The notes under the pieces are model-generated. The model ran no database searches and was not told the DNA's origin. It was given only the letters and a program-made list of their open reading frames with translations. A stretch of 64,000 nt of DNA from Jaenimonas drosophilae (Eukaryota > Euglenozoa > Kinetoplastea > Trypanosomatida > Trypanosomatidae), in the NCBI GenBank assembly GCA_030849065.1, contig JASAON010001636.1, positions 62,001 through 126,000 on the forward strand, given 5' to 3'. Made by a program: the position numbers and the translations under genes. Positions 1 through 10,005 of this stretch are shown here, one piece after another; the stretch's first letter is position 1, and every line of letters starts with the position of its first letter.

Positions 1-100
1 CGTGAGGCCAACGTGCTGTGACAGACAAAGACATATTTCTTCTATTCTCTACGTGTTGACGTGTTTTATGGACTCATAGATAGGCCTCTAGAAGGTAGGT

Positions 101-1174
101 ATGAAGTCCAGTGGCCTTCCGTGGGTGGAGAAGTACCGTCCTTCACAACTCGATGACGTTGTGGCGCACGATGACATCTTGAGCACCCTTCGACGGCTCA
201 TGGATGGTGACAACATGCCACACTTTCTCTTTTACGGCCCACCAGGAACTGGCAAGACCACCACAATCAAAGCCTGCGCACAGCACCTCTATGGCAGTGA
301 GCGTATTCGCGCAAATGTGTTGGAGATGAACGCCTCAGATGACCGCGGTATCGATGTGGTGCGCCAACAAGTCCGTGAGTTCTCGAGCACCTCCTCTATC
401 TTTTCCCTCATGAGTCCTCCAAAGGATGGTGCCGGAGCCTCTACAACTTCTGCAAGCAGCACTCGTAGCGGTGTCACCTTCAAGCTGGTTGTCTTGGATG
501 AGGCAGATCACATGTCACATGACGCCCAGGCCGCGCTTCGACGTGTCGTGGAGAAGTACACCAAGAACGTACGCTTCTGTATTCTATGCAACCACGTCAA
601 CAAGATCATTCCTGCCCTTCAATCCAGATGCACACGGTTTCGTTTTGCCCCAGTGAAGAAGGCGGCGATGCTTCCACGTCTCAGATACGTGGCGGAGCAG
701 GAAAAGATCCAGTTCACCGACGACGGACTGGCCGCGGCCTACAAGCTCAGTGGCGGTGATGTGCGCAAATGTCTCAACATCATGCAGGCTTCGGCACTGT
801 CTTACAACTCCATCACAGAAGAGGTGGTGTACCGCGTGACGGGAAACCCCACTCCGGCGGAGGTGAATGCGATGGTGTCCGACATGCTCTCGGCGGACTT
901 TGTGGTGAGCTGGCAGAAATTGCAGGCGGCTGTCTTGGCCAACGGCGTTTCGGTGACGGACCTTGTGCGTGATGTGCATCCATTGATGATGTCCATGGAT
1001 CTTCCGCATGACTGCAAGTGCTTCCTGCTCATCAAGATGTCGGAGCTGGAGTACTACGCCGCTGGTGGGGCGAGGGAGGCAACAGGACTTGCTGGGCTCC
1101 TCGGTGCCTTCCAACTGGTGAAGGAGGCGGTCACGCAGCGGAAGCCCATTCACGAGCTTGCGGGGAAGTTCTAA
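101..1174 (+). CDS. RFC3: Replication factor C small subunit, RFC3-type (357 aa)
   Basis: AAA+ subunit of the clamp loader that opens PCNA and loads it on primed DNA in the nucleus. The N-terminus LPWVEKYRP is the RFC box II signature. Walker A GPPGTGKT is at residues 46-53, Walker B with DEAD at 133-136, and the SRC arginine-finger motif at 175-177. NASDDRGIDVVR follows the pattern of yeast Rfc3/human RFC5 rather than the other small subunits. Length fits the family. A Ser/Thr/Ala-rich insert at about 100-124, between the DDRG segment and Walker B, is longer than in yeast. The start is the first ATG after an AG-ended pyrimidine-rich leader. The closest alternative is another small RFC subunit. 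Confidence 0.93.
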   Translation: MKSSGLPWVEKYRPSQLDDVVAHDDILSTLRRLMDGDNMPHFLFYGPPGTGKTTTIKACAQHLYGSERIRANVLEMNASDDRGIDVVRQQVREFSSTSSIFSLMSPPKDGAGASTTSASSTRSGVTFKLVVLDEADHMSHDAQAALRRVVEKYTKNVRFCILCNHVNKIIPALQSRCTRFRFAPVKKAAMLPRLRYVAEQEKIQFTDDGLAAAYKLSGGDVRKCLNIMQASALSYNSITEEVVYRVTGNPTPAEVNAMVSDMLSADFVVSWQKLQAAVLANGVSVTDLVRDVHPLMMSMDLPHDCKCFLLIKMSELEYYAAGGAREATGLAGLLGAFQLVKEAVTQRKPIHELAGKF

Positions 1175-1544
1175 GAAGGGTGCGAGCATTGAGCACCACC
1201 ACTTTCCGTGGCGACGCTTTCACATCAACCATAGAGCGTAACGGAATCATGCTGGAGATGACCTCTCTAATGAGCAGACTTCATCGCTGGATGGATCACG
1301 GTGAGTGCATGTGTGTTCTTTCCCCGTAGTACATGACATGATGCTGCAAAACTCTTATTTTTTTCCATGTTTTTTCTTGGCACAGGCTTCTGCTTGGTGT
1401 GAGCATCAGTTTGCAAGAAACACCATCGTATAGATTGCTGGCTCGACCTCATTTGCCATCAAGATTGATCGAGTCAAACTGAAAAAATTATCATAGAAGT
1501 GGCTGGACCACACACACACACATACACGCACCTACGTGCCAACG
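1175..1544. other. Intergenic region with trans-splice signal
   Basis: No gene seen. A T-rich tract at about 1352-1380 ends in AG at 1384-1385, the probable spliced-leader acceptor for the next gene. No ATG occurs between that AG and 1545. A short CA repeat lies at about 1510-1524. Confidence 0.6.
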
Positions 1545-4307
1545 ATGAGCTCCAGTGATGATGACTGGATGCCCAAGTCGAAGCCTCCGGGCTTGACGTC
1601 GACCTCCACCGAAAACTCAATGATGGCCGCACGTCGGCGTGCGCTTCAACAAAAGCGTGAGCAGCAGCAACAACAACAACAAGCTCAGACCAACGTGTCT
1701 CTCTTATCTACGGCAAGCACGACGAGTGCAGCACCACCTCCTGCCGTCAAAGTGCGGGGTCGTCTTGGGGCACAGGAGGAACCTCCTGCTCGTGAATCAT
1801 CGTTGCCCACAGACATTTTTGGCGATAGCAGCAGCCGCCCAAGCACTACGGCCTCCGTCACGGTAGCCCCTCGTCCCACTGCCACAGCGGCAGTCACATC
1901 ATCCATGCCTCATCAACAGAGCCTCAACGTCCCTACTGCTGCTGCTGCTGCTGCTGCTTCATCGGCACCGATTGAAGATGTCGTGGAATCGCTACGTTTA
2001 CAGGTTGAGACTAAGAAGGAGTTGTTGGCTGCGGCCTCCAAGAAGGAGGAGGCACTCCTTGATCGGGCACGTGCGCAAAAGGCGAAGAAGCTGGCAGAGA
2101 CGAAGCTCCTTGACAACCAACTTCAGCTCGTGAAGGACAAGGCCAACGCACTCACCCGCTCGATGGAGCATGAGGTAGAGCAGGCACGGCAACAGGAGGA
2201 GAAGCGAGTGGAGGCGGCTCGACGCAAGGTGGAGGAGGAAGTACGTGCCACATACGAAGCCTCACTGGCGGAGGTTCAGGCACAGATTGCTACGGCGCGC
2301 GAGGAGGAGCAGCGGCTTTCTGGCATTGTGGAGGGATCGGGTGCCGCACGCGACGCCGTGACGAGTGCCGTGACAGCAGCGCTGGGAAAAATTGTTTCTA
2401 AGCTGCCCGAGATGTTTTCGGCCAACTCCGATGTATCGACGGAGTGGATGGACCGACTGCATCAGCAGGTTCGGCACGAGGTACGGTCAAGCTTTGCTGT
2501 CAGCGCAGAGAGTGATGCGCAGGATGAGCGTGAGTCCTACAAGAAGTACTTTGAAGAGCTTTTGAAGTTCTGGAAGGATGCAGAGGTGTCAGAGCGGGAA
2601 CGAATCGCCGCCATGGATGACAAGTTGCTGAGTGAGCTTGATCGTGTAGCCCAGGAGGATGTGGAGCGTCTACGGCGTCAAGAGATGTCAATGGAGGAGA
2701 TTTATGTGCAGTCACGCGAGGAGTGGGCGGTGCAGCATCAGAAGCTGTTGGAGATCGAGCTGAGCGCGGCCATGAAGCGAAGGCATACGGAGCTGGAGGA
2801 ACAACGGGCGTTGCGCTTGCAGCTGCACGAGGCAAGAATCCGCGACATTGAGGAGCGCCACAAGGACCAACTAGATCTGGAGGAGCAGTGGCATGCTCGT
2901 CAGATGAATCAGGTACGTGAGAGCTTCGCCAAAGAGGATGAGCTGCAGGAGCGGCGGCACAAGACCGTACTATCCACCCAAGAGATCATTACCCAGTCCA
3001 TGGATTCACTACAAACCGTGTTGGGCTCCATGGAGGGCGTGTTTGGGTCCTTGAAGGACTATCAGCAATCCGTAGACCACAAACGTAGCGATCTCGAGAA
3101 GGAACGTGCGGCCGCCATCACCGATCATGAAGCGCTGCTCACGTCTCTGCATGAGTCCATCACTACCCAAAGCGTGGCGGTGGAGTCGGAGCGTGAGAAG
3201 GCCAATGCCACGCTGATGCAGATGCAAGTCTTGAGCCAGCAACTGGAGCAGCACCTCCACAATGAGTCCTCCTGGCTCGAGCAGCAGGAGCGCGTCTACG
3301 AAGGGAATCGATCAGAGTGGGAGCGTGAATACCGTTCGTGGACGCAGCTGGTTCAACGCGAGAAGGCTGTAGCGGAAGAACGCTTTTCGGGCGCACTCAC
3401 GTCGCTGCAGCGCTACGTCACGTTGTTGGGTGCCGAAGAACGTGAGCTTACCGTTGAGACGGAGGCCATGAAGCGGGCCTTTGCGGAGGTCAGTACCAAG
3501 GCGGAGGAGGAGATCGACTCCATTCATGCCACCGAGACGGACTTGGAGAAGCGGCGGCTTGCCATGTCGGAGTTGGTAACTGCCATGGATGAAAAGCGTT
3601 CTGCAGTGGGCCAACAGTGGCGTGCCATTCAGGAGAAGCGGAAGAAGCTGGCGATGGACCGCGAGCAGCTCACCGAGGACGAAGGAAAACTGCAACAGAT
3701 GATGTATGCGCTGAAGCTGGTCAGCGCGCAAATGGAGTTTGCACGTATGGAGGCCGCCTCCACGGCAGAACACACGCGTGCCGTTCGACATGACTTGGCA
3801 CGATCCAAAGAAGCCCTCGGGGCAGCGCAGCAGTACGCCATGGGCCGTTCGCCGCCAGATGCACTGAGGATGGGCCCCCAACACGGTGCCAACACGAGCC
3901 CTGTGGCCCTTAACAACGCGGATCGACTGCCCACACGAGTGCTTCAGGAGCTCCAAGCACAGCTGGACTCTGCTCCCAGTGGAGGAGGTCCTGCACCCAT
4001 TGCGCTTCGGTCCGACCGCCCAGCACGATCGCCCCAGCGCGTGACGCCTCCGCGGCGCACCAAACAGTCGCAGGCTGCTGCTCACACTTCACGAGGTCCT
4101 GCCCGCCATGGAGAGGATCGCTCTCCGCGTGCTACGGGAACACAACGCCGTCATCACTACGATCCTGCACATGAGCCCTTTCCATCGTCGCAACCCGTCA
4201 CAGAGGCACGCTCATCCTACCATTCACAGTCCCAGGGCCGTGAGTGGACCCCCACAGGCAACACCTTCACGAACCTTGCCGGCTTCTCCGACATGGAGTA
4301 CACGTGA
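1545..4307 (+). CDS. Large coiled-coil protein, FBF1-like (920 aa)
   Basis: The reading frame is open from a GTG at 1536, but the first ATG is 1545, so the protein begins MSSSDDDWMPK. Residues 1-140 are low-complexity (Gln run, Ala run, Ser/Thr-rich). Residues about 142-765 are almost unbroken coiled coil rich in Glu, Gln, Arg and Lys. The last 155 residues are disordered and basic with SP/TP sites. The order of a short acidic N-terminus, disordered region and long coiled coil, plus a segment around EREYRSWTQLVQREKAVAEE, resembles Fas-binding factor 1, a transition-fibre protein at the cilium base. That assignment is inference from memory. The safe description is a cytoskeletal coiled-coil protein, plausibly basal body or flagellum associated. 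Confidence 0.85.
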   Translation: MSSSDDDWMPKSKPPGLTSTSTENSMMAARRRALQQKREQQQQQQQAQTNVSLLSTASTTSAAPPPAVKVRGRLGAQEEPPARESSLPTDIFGDSSSRPSTTASVTVAPRPTATAAVTSSMPHQQSLNVPTAAAAAAASSAPIEDVVESLRLQVETKKELLAAASKKEEALLDRARAQKAKKLAETKLLDNQLQLVKDKANALTRSMEHEVEQARQQEEKRVEAARRKVEEEVRATYEASLAEVQAQIATAREEEQRLSGIVEGSGAARDAVTSAVTAALGKIVSKLPEMFSANSDVSTEWMDRLHQQVRHEVRSSFAVSAESDAQDERESYKKYFEELLKFWKDAEVSERERIAAMDDKLLSELDRVAQEDVERLRRQEMSMEEIYVQSREEWAVQHQKLLEIELSAAMKRRHTELEEQRALRLQLHEARIRDIEERHKDQLDLEEQWHARQMNQVRESFAKEDELQERRHKTVLSTQEIITQSMDSLQTVLGSMEGVFGSLKDYQQSVDHKRSDLEKERAAAITDHEALLTSLHESITTQSVAVESEREKANATLMQMQVLSQQLEQHLHNESSWLEQQERVYEGNRSEWEREYRSWTQLVQREKAVAEERFSGALTSLQRYVTLLGAEERELTVETEAMKRAFAEVSTKAEEEIDSIHATETDLEKRRLAMSELVTAMDEKRSAVGQQWRAIQEKRKKLAMDREQLTEDEGKLQQMMYALKLVSAQMEFARMEAASTAEHTRAVRHDLARSKEALGAAQQYAMGRSPPDALRMGPQHGANTSPVALNNADRLPTRVLQELQAQLDSAPSGGGPAPIALRSDRPARSPQRVTPPRRTKQSQAAAHTSRGPARHGEDRSPRATGTQRRHHYDPAHEPFPSSQPVTEARSSYHSQSQGREWTPTGNTFTNLAGFSDMEYT

Positions 4308-4567
4308 GAGAGACACTGCGCACTGAGGTTGCTGCCTATTGATTACCTTCCCAACGAGAGTTTCTGAGTGACTAGTTGTTGGTGACCGCATTCTTTTTCT
4401 TCTTCAATGACTGTATCAATGACAAGATTATGTGACAACCCGCTAGACTATATGTGTGGAAACAACTCACCCAAAACACCCTCGTGCCCTTCTTCTTCAT
4501 TCAGTTGATCAAGCTTACCTATACACAAGGTCTCTCCTACAAACTCCCAACTTAAGCCTATCCAAAC

Positions 4568-5800
4568 ATGTCTGATAAGCAGCATTTGGTCTCTGAGTAC
4601 TCCGCCGGCTCTGGTGCGTGGCTCCCTGCGGCCCAGGGCTTCGACACCCTGCAAGTCCACGGTGGAGTCCGCCCTGATCCCCTCACCGGTGCCATCATCA
4701 CCCCGATTTACCAGAGCACGACCTTCGTCCAGCCCTCCATCGCCGAGTACATGAGCCGCGGCTACTCCTACTCCCGTTGCGGTAACCCGACGGTGCAGAC
4801 CCTGGAGAAGAAGCTGTGCTCCCTCGAGAACGGAGACTTCTGCGTGGCCTTCAACACCGGCATGGCTGCCACTACCGCCGCCATCTCCTCCTTCATGAGC
4901 GCTGGCGACCACGCCATCGTGACTGACTGCAGCTATGGTGGCACCAACCGTGCCTGCCGACTCTTCTTCTCCCGCCTCGGGATGGAGTTTACCTTCGTGG
5001 ATATGCGCGACCTCAAGAACGTCGAGGCGGCGATCAAGGAGAACACGAAGCTCGTCATCAGCGAGACTCCTGCCAACCCCACCATCACCCTGACTGACAT
5101 CGCGGCCCTCTCCAAGATCTGCAAGGCCAACGGCATTGTCCATATGTGCGACAACACCTTCGCCACCGCCCTCATCATGCGCCCCCTCGACCTCGGTGCG
5201 GATGTTACCCTCATCAGCACCACCAAGTACATTGATGGCCACGATATGACCGTGGGTGGCGCCCTGGTGATGAAGCGCCAGGACTTGGACGAGAAGGTTC
5301 GTCTGACCATGAACATTCTGGGCAACGGCATGTCACCCCAGGTGGCCTTCCTGCAGCTGCAGACGGTGAAGACGATGTCCCTCCGTGTGACGAAGCAGAG
5401 CCAGAATGCTCAGAAGGTTGCTGAGTTCCTCTCTGAGCACCCTGCGGTGGAGCGCGTTCACTATCCTGGCCTGGCCTCCTTCCCCCAGAAGGAGCTCGCC
5501 GACCGCCAGCACCGCAACGGCATCCACGGTGGTATGCTGTGGTTTGAGGTCAAGGGCGGATCTGAGGCTGGCCGCCGCCTGATGGACACGGTTCCTCGTC
5601 CCTGGTCCCTGTGCGAGAACCTTGGTGCTGCGGAGAGCATCATCACCTGCCCGTCGGTCATGACGCACGCCAACATGCGCCAGGAGGACCGCCTGAAGGT
5701 GGGCATTACGGACGGCTTCGTCCGTGTGAGCTGCGGTATTGAGGACGAGAAGGATCTCATCGCTGCCCTCAAGTCTGCCTTGGATGGGCTCGCCAAGTAA
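4568..5800 (+). CDS. CGL: Cystathionine gamma-lyase-type PLP enzyme (410 aa)
   Basis: Fold-type I PLP enzyme of the Cys/Met metabolism family, cytosolic. It probably cleaves cystathionine to cysteine in reverse trans-sulfuration. The PLP lysine is K220 in STTKY. Cofactor-binding D195 (CDNTFAT), Y123 (SYGGT) and the phosphate-binding SRCGNPT region near 69-76 are present, and length is typical. The N-terminal GFDTLQVHGG and the final GIEDEKDLIAAL are classic family ends. Codon third positions are strongly C/G biased compared with several neighbours, which suggests high expression. Cystathionine beta-lyase or methionine gamma-lyase cannot be excluded by eye because the families share these residues. 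Confidence 0.93.
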   Translation: MSDKQHLVSEYSAGSGAWLPAAQGFDTLQVHGGVRPDPLTGAIITPIYQSTTFVQPSIAEYMSRGYSYSRCGNPTVQTLEKKLCSLENGDFCVAFNTGMAATTAAISSFMSAGDHAIVTDCSYGGTNRACRLFFSRLGMEFTFVDMRDLKNVEAAIKENTKLVISETPANPTITLTDIAALSKICKANGIVHMCDNTFATALIMRPLDLGADVTLISTTKYIDGHDMTVGGALVMKRQDLDEKVRLTMNILGNGMSPQVAFLQLQTVKTMSLRVTKQSQNAQKVAEFLSEHPAVERVHYPGLASFPQKELADRQHRNGIHGGMLWFEVKGGSEAGRRLMDTVPRPWSLCENLGAAESIITCPSVMTHANMRQEDRLKVGITDGFVRVSCGIEDEKDLIAALKSALDGLAK

Positions 5801-6811
5801 GAACACAGAGTCTGTTGTTTTGTTGTTTATGCTCCTGTTACGGGTACCAGTGGGACCTCCATATGAAGGTTGGCAGTGATGGAGAGGGCATGTATCGGCG
5901 GTGGTCACGGGTTGGATAGACTCCGGCGAGTGTCCAGCTATCTACGATACCTTTTGTTCTTTGCTTTGTTCGCGTTATTTTTGTTTTTTTTTCTCCAAAT
6001 TTTTCCACGACCTTTTTAACGATGACTCATTCCTGTATGTGTGTGAATGCCAGCGGTGGAAGCTGACCATTTCACGCACACACGAGAAATGGGGCCTAGC
6101 ATCATGAACGCAATGGGTGATGCTGTTTATCGAATCCTCTTTCGGTGAGAGGAAGGCGTTGGAAATACCCATGATAGGAACGTGTCCTACGTGGTGTACC
6201 CGCGCAATTCCAATCAGCAACCTCACAGAACAACAGGTCTCTTACCTTGGTGCAAACAGATGGATACAGAGAACAAACATATCAAATCAATGAAGCAACG
6301 AGCATCCCCCCCAAATGTAGTGGGTCCCCTGCTGAGACACTTTAGTACTGCGATTGCCAGCACTTCTGGGAATGATGCATGTTGTGCCACTTGCACAGCA
6401 TCTCTTCTCGTAGTTATTGCTTCGTCATGCCAAAGTTTGATCTCATTTAAGGGGCCACCGGCTTTCTCCTCTCCTTCCACTCCCTTTGCTCAGGTATGAG
6501 CTTCGCGTACAGGAGGAGAGCACGTGTGTGCGGGGGATATCCCACCTCTCTACGCCAATAATGGTATTGTTTTCTGTTTTCTGTGGCCGCGCATATGATG
6601 GTTCTGGTAAAAAAAACAGCTGTTGTCATTCATGCTGACTTCCAATGGGGACATCGCTGCTCGGCGTACCTTTGGAAAGCCTCCACATGAAATGCATGTG
6701 CGTTCCTTTACACAAACACCACGATGCGTCTTTCCTCTCTTCTGTCCTTCTAGTGTAGCGAAGAAGGTCTTCGGGGACTCTTTCTTTATCAGTTTCGGTT
6801 GTGTGGAGGCG
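5801..6811. other. Intergenic region, about 1 kb
   Basis: Contains only short chance frames. A T-rich stretch lies at 5945-6008, and the spliced-leader acceptor of the next gene is near 6753. The open frame running upstream from that gene to 6623 lies before the acceptor, so it is treated as untranslated. Confidence 0.6.
6729..6753 (+). promoter_or_regulatory. Polypyrimidine tract and AG trans-splice acceptor
   Basis: A run of C/T ends in AG at 6752-6753, 58 nt before the ATG at 6812. It decides the start of the thioredoxin-like gene, because the in-frame ATG at 6623 would be removed with the outron. Confidence 0.7.
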
Positions 6812-7303
6812 ATGGCACGGAGTCGGTCAGCATCCAAGGGACGGAAGGGCAAGAAGAAGGCACCCCCGCCACCTCCTCCCATTCTCATTCGTATCCACAA
6901 CGTGGAGGAGTTCCAAAAGGAGGTCACTGAGTTCCAGGGAAGCGTTCTTCTCTCTGTGGTTACGCCAATCTGCCAAACCTGCGTGAACCAAGTTATCCCT
7001 TACCTTGAGCACCTCAATGATGACCGCCCACCAGTGCTCAAAGACACCAACTTGGTTGTGCTTTACCTCACCGCGGACACACAGGAGCTGGCGCAACAGT
7101 TGGAGGTGATGACGGTTCCCTTCTTCCAATCGTACTCCTATGGCAATCTGATCAGCCAGTTTTCTGGGGATAATCTAGAGAAGGCGTTGGTAGTGGCCAA
7201 GATGGCGGGGCAGGCAGCTGCCGAGGAGGCGGCGCGGCTCGCTGAGCAGGCGAAGCTTCTAGCTGCGGGTGGCGAAGTAGCAGCAGCTGACCCTCCTCAG
7301 TAG
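6812..7303 (+). CDS. Thioredoxin-like protein with CQTC motif (163 aa)
   Basis: The start ATG at 6812 follows the AG acceptor at 6753. Residues 1-21 are basic (RSRSASKGRKGKKKA), followed by a proline run. A thioredoxin fold then follows: a helix (HNVEEFQKEV), a strand ending TPICQTCVN with a CxxC redox pair, a strand LVVLYLTAD, and the cis-proline loop MTVPFF. The C-terminus is an Ala/Glu-rich helix. CQTC is not the WCGPC of general thioredoxins or the WCPPC of tryparedoxins. Small thioredoxin-like subunits occur in axonemal dynein arms (Chlamydomonas LC3/LC5), so a flagellar role is possible but not shown. Confidence 0.85.
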   Translation: MARSRSASKGRKGKKKAPPPPPPILIRIHNVEEFQKEVTEFQGSVLLSVVTPICQTCVNQVIPYLEHLNDDRPPVLKDTNLVVLYLTADTQELAQQLEVMTVPFFQSYSYGNLISQFSGDNLEKALVVAKMAGQAAAEEAARLAEQAKLLAAGGEVAAADPPQ

Positions 7304-8064
7304 TGCCTTGCTTCATCATCCACTCTTGGACGGACTTACCCTTCATGGCAAGATTTGATGATGCTCGATGCTCTCACTGAATATCCAGATTAATACAGCA
7401 AGGTGCCCACTGCGTGCTGATTTGGATTATGCCTCATTCGTCATGGGGATGTTCGCTGTAGTTCGATGTAAACGACTGCCAGTACTGCGTATGGCTGCTT
7501 CTCGCTCCTCCAGTTGGGGAGGGCGAAGAGGGTCCGTCTCTCCATCTCTCTCGTGAAGCCATAGATACCAGTCCAATGAGCTTGATTTCTCAACAACATG
7601 GTCATGAGACGTTACGCCGTGATACCAACAATGATGTTTCCCAAGGTGCAGGAATCATCCATCTTCACCCCCTTAACTTTACTTCTGGTGTATAGTTTGT
7701 TTGTTGCTTTTTTCTTCGTTACGCAGGAGTAGTCAAGGCACACACACACACACACACATACACGCTTTCACATTAGCAACGCATTTTTAGTGTCGTTGCT
7801 GCGACCAGCAGCTGCTTACCACTTTTGTGAATATACCCTCGCGAACACGTCTGCCTCAACGGGCGCTGTGGCTGAGGGAATCAGACGTTGGCGATAGATC
7901 CCTCCAACCCACCGCAACGTGGAGGGCGTTAACGACGAATCTAACAATTTTTTGGACGACTTGATACTGGCAGACACAGAGGTTTCGTTAGTGGTCTGGC
8001 GCTGAGTTCTGTGTAGAGCTCGGGAGAACGAGCATCTTATCGCGCAAACACACAATTCGCCCAT
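7304..8064. other. Intergenic region with CA repeat and splice signal
   Basis: No gene. A T-rich tract at about 7695-7720 ends in AG at 7725-7726. No ATG lies between that AG and 8065, which supports the next start. A (CA)n run occupies 7739-7758. Confidence 0.6.
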
Positions 8065-10005
8065 ATGCGGTCAAGCAACGTGCAGACGCGTCCGCTCAAT
8101 GCGGCCAATGCAGATGCAAAGAGCATTCTGTCGGAGCTATTCATAACCTGGGCTAGTGATCCCGATGTTGTGGCGCAGTTAGAAAAGGTGATTCGACTAA
8201 AACTGGATGAGGTTTCACACTCAGCGAACAAGTACATCCCCAATTCACGAGGTAGCTCAGGAACAAATGCTCCTGTAGGGTCAAATGGAGAGGCCCCGCG
8301 AGGCAACTCGTCCAACAACCGCTCCGCCCCGTATGCTGCGGCGAGTAGTAGCTCCAGCAGCAGTTCTAGTGCAACAAAACCCTCTGCAAACACTGGGAGG
8401 AGCGGAAGTGGGGCCACAACCCCAACGAATCGCTACGCGGACCCGTCGGATGAGATGGCCGTGAGGGCTGTTTCACCCGCCGCAACACCACCAGGCCGTG
8501 GCGCCGTGGACTCACCCCCCGCCTCCGCACGTTTCTTGGGGGTTGATGAAGTAGATTTCTCCAACAAACGAGCTGTGTCACCGGGAATCACACCAACCTC
8601 GCCTCACGTAAAGCCGGTCGTAGATCCTACTGTGCCTTTACCCCACTCCAGTGTGTCCCCTCCCGGAACACATCCGTTGGAGGCGGTTGAGCTCCCAACG
8701 GAGAACAGCTTCTCCCATGAATCCCACACCAGTCGTCTGGTTCACTCCGTGACGGGGAGATACGCCACGCACCCTCCTGCCAATGTTCAACAGGCCTCGC
8801 TCATGGAAATCCCAGTGTTTTACACCGCCACGGAGTCAGAAGGCATTCTGGCGGCATCAACGGAGGAGCGAACGGCGCTGTTGGAGGCACTTACCGAGAA
8901 TACCTACAAGTATGGTGATTTGAAGGAGATTGTACGTGTGCTTCGGCTTCCTTACTGGTGGAAGGATCTCCTCTTTGATGTGATTGCGAACTCACTTGGA
9001 GTACCCACCACAGCCGAGGCCAGCATTTCCCCCCATCAAATCATGCAGTACTTTGACAAGGAGCTCTCTTCTCTTTCGCGCAGTAGACGCATGTTTCATC
9101 TCATTCGTGGAAGTGGAGAGGAAGAGTTCCTCACGCAGGCAGATTTGAAGCGCATGGTTAAGTACCTCATTACTTCTCACCCCAGCCTTCAGTTTCTTGT
9201 TGATTCTGAGTTTCAGGACTTCTACTGCCGTACCGTTGCCATCCGCATGATTTATGCCATGGAACGTCAGTACAGCGGACATATTCACTGGCGTGATTTC
9301 GACCGTAGCAACCTTCCAGAAGTGTTTAGAGAGGTGGATGAGCGGGATGTCAACATGGTGTTGGAGTACTTCTCGTACGAACACTTCTACGTGCTTTATT
9401 GCAAGTTCTGGGAGCTGGATACCGACCGGGACTCCCTGGTTAACTACAACGACCTATGCAGCTACGCTCAGGGTTCTATTGTACCTGCGGTGATTCAACG
9501 TGTCGTGGATGGATTTGGCCGACCTCTCTCATCCAACGTACCGGGCTGCCTTAACTTTGAGGACTTCGTCTACTTTTGCCTCTCCGAGGAGGACAAGAAC
9601 TCTGAAGCGGCAACCTTGTACTGGTTCAGAGTACTCGATACCGATGGGGATGGTGTCTTGAGTGGCTATGAGCTCTTTCAGTTTTACGTGGAGAACCATC
9701 AACGGATTTTGGAGTGCTTGGATCCGGAGAGTGGTGAGTTTGCCTATGATGACACCATGTGCCAAATGATGGATATGCTAGGACTTCAACAGAACAAGAA
9801 ACAAGTCGGAATCACCCTTGGAGATCTTCGTGGCTGCACCACCGCCTCACACTTCTTCAACATGATCTTCAATGCGCCGAAGTTCTTCATGTTTGAGCAC
9901 AGAGAACCATTCCGTGACTACGACCTGCGCCGGGGGTACGAGAGAACTGATTGGGACCGCTATGCACGGGCCGAATATGATCGCATGTCTGCTGAATCGG
10001 AGTAG
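8065..10005 (+). CDS. PP2A regulatory subunit B''-like EF-hand protein (646 aa)
   Basis: Residues 1-250 are Ser/Pro/Asn-rich and probably disordered, with several SP/TP sites. From about 255 to the end the protein follows the B'' (PR72/G5PR, PPP2R3) core, opening with IPVFYTATES and closing with FFMFEHREPFRDYDLRRGYERTDWDRYARAEY in shorter pieces. Two EF-hand loops are visible: DTDRDSLVNYND at 452-463 and DTDGDGVLSGYE at 525-536, the second close to canonical. The family targets the PP2A catalytic and scaffold subunits and is calcium responsive. Start is the first ATG after the splice AG at 7726. Confidence 0.9.
   Translation: MRSSNVQTRPLNAANADAKSILSELFITWASDPDVVAQLEKVIRLKLDEVSHSANKYIPNSRGSSGTNAPVGSNGEAPRGNSSNNRSAPYAAASSSSSSSSSATKPSANTGRSGSGATTPTNRYADPSDEMAVRAVSPAATPPGRGAVDSPPASARFLGVDEVDFSNKRAVSPGITPTSPHVKPVVDPTVPLPHSSVSPPGTHPLEAVELPTENSFSHESHTSRLVHSVTGRYATHPPANVQQASLMEIPVFYTATESEGILAASTEERTALLEALTENTYKYGDLKEIVRVLRLPYWWKDLLFDVIANSLGVPTTAEASISPHQIMQYFDKELSSLSRSRRMFHLIRGSGEEEFLTQADLKRMVKYLITSHPSLQFLVDSEFQDFYCRTVAIRMIYAMERQYSGHIHWRDFDRSNLPEVFREVDERDVNMVLEYFSYEHFYVLYCKFWELDTDRDSLVNYNDLCSYAQGSIVPAVIQRVVDGFGRPLSSNVPGCLNFEDFVYFCLSEEDKNSEAATLYWFRVLDTDGDGVLSGYELFQFYVENHQRILECLDPESGEFAYDDTMCQMMDMLGLQQNKKQVGITLGDLRGCTTASHFFNMIFNAPKFFMFEHREPFRDYDLRRGYERTDWDRYARAEYDRMSAESE

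Noticed and set aside
1536..1544. GTG start for the coiled-coil protein
   Set aside because: Nuclear eukaryotic genes start at ATG. ATG 1545 is the first after the splice AG.
4448..5242. 264-codon minus-strand frame
   Set aside because: It mirrors the codon-biased CGL gene and is full of Gly/Glu/Val from antisense of preferred codons.
6623..6811. 63-codon N-terminal extension of the thioredoxin-like protein
   Set aside because: It lies before the polypyrimidine tract and AG at 6729-6753, so it should be removed by trans-splicing.
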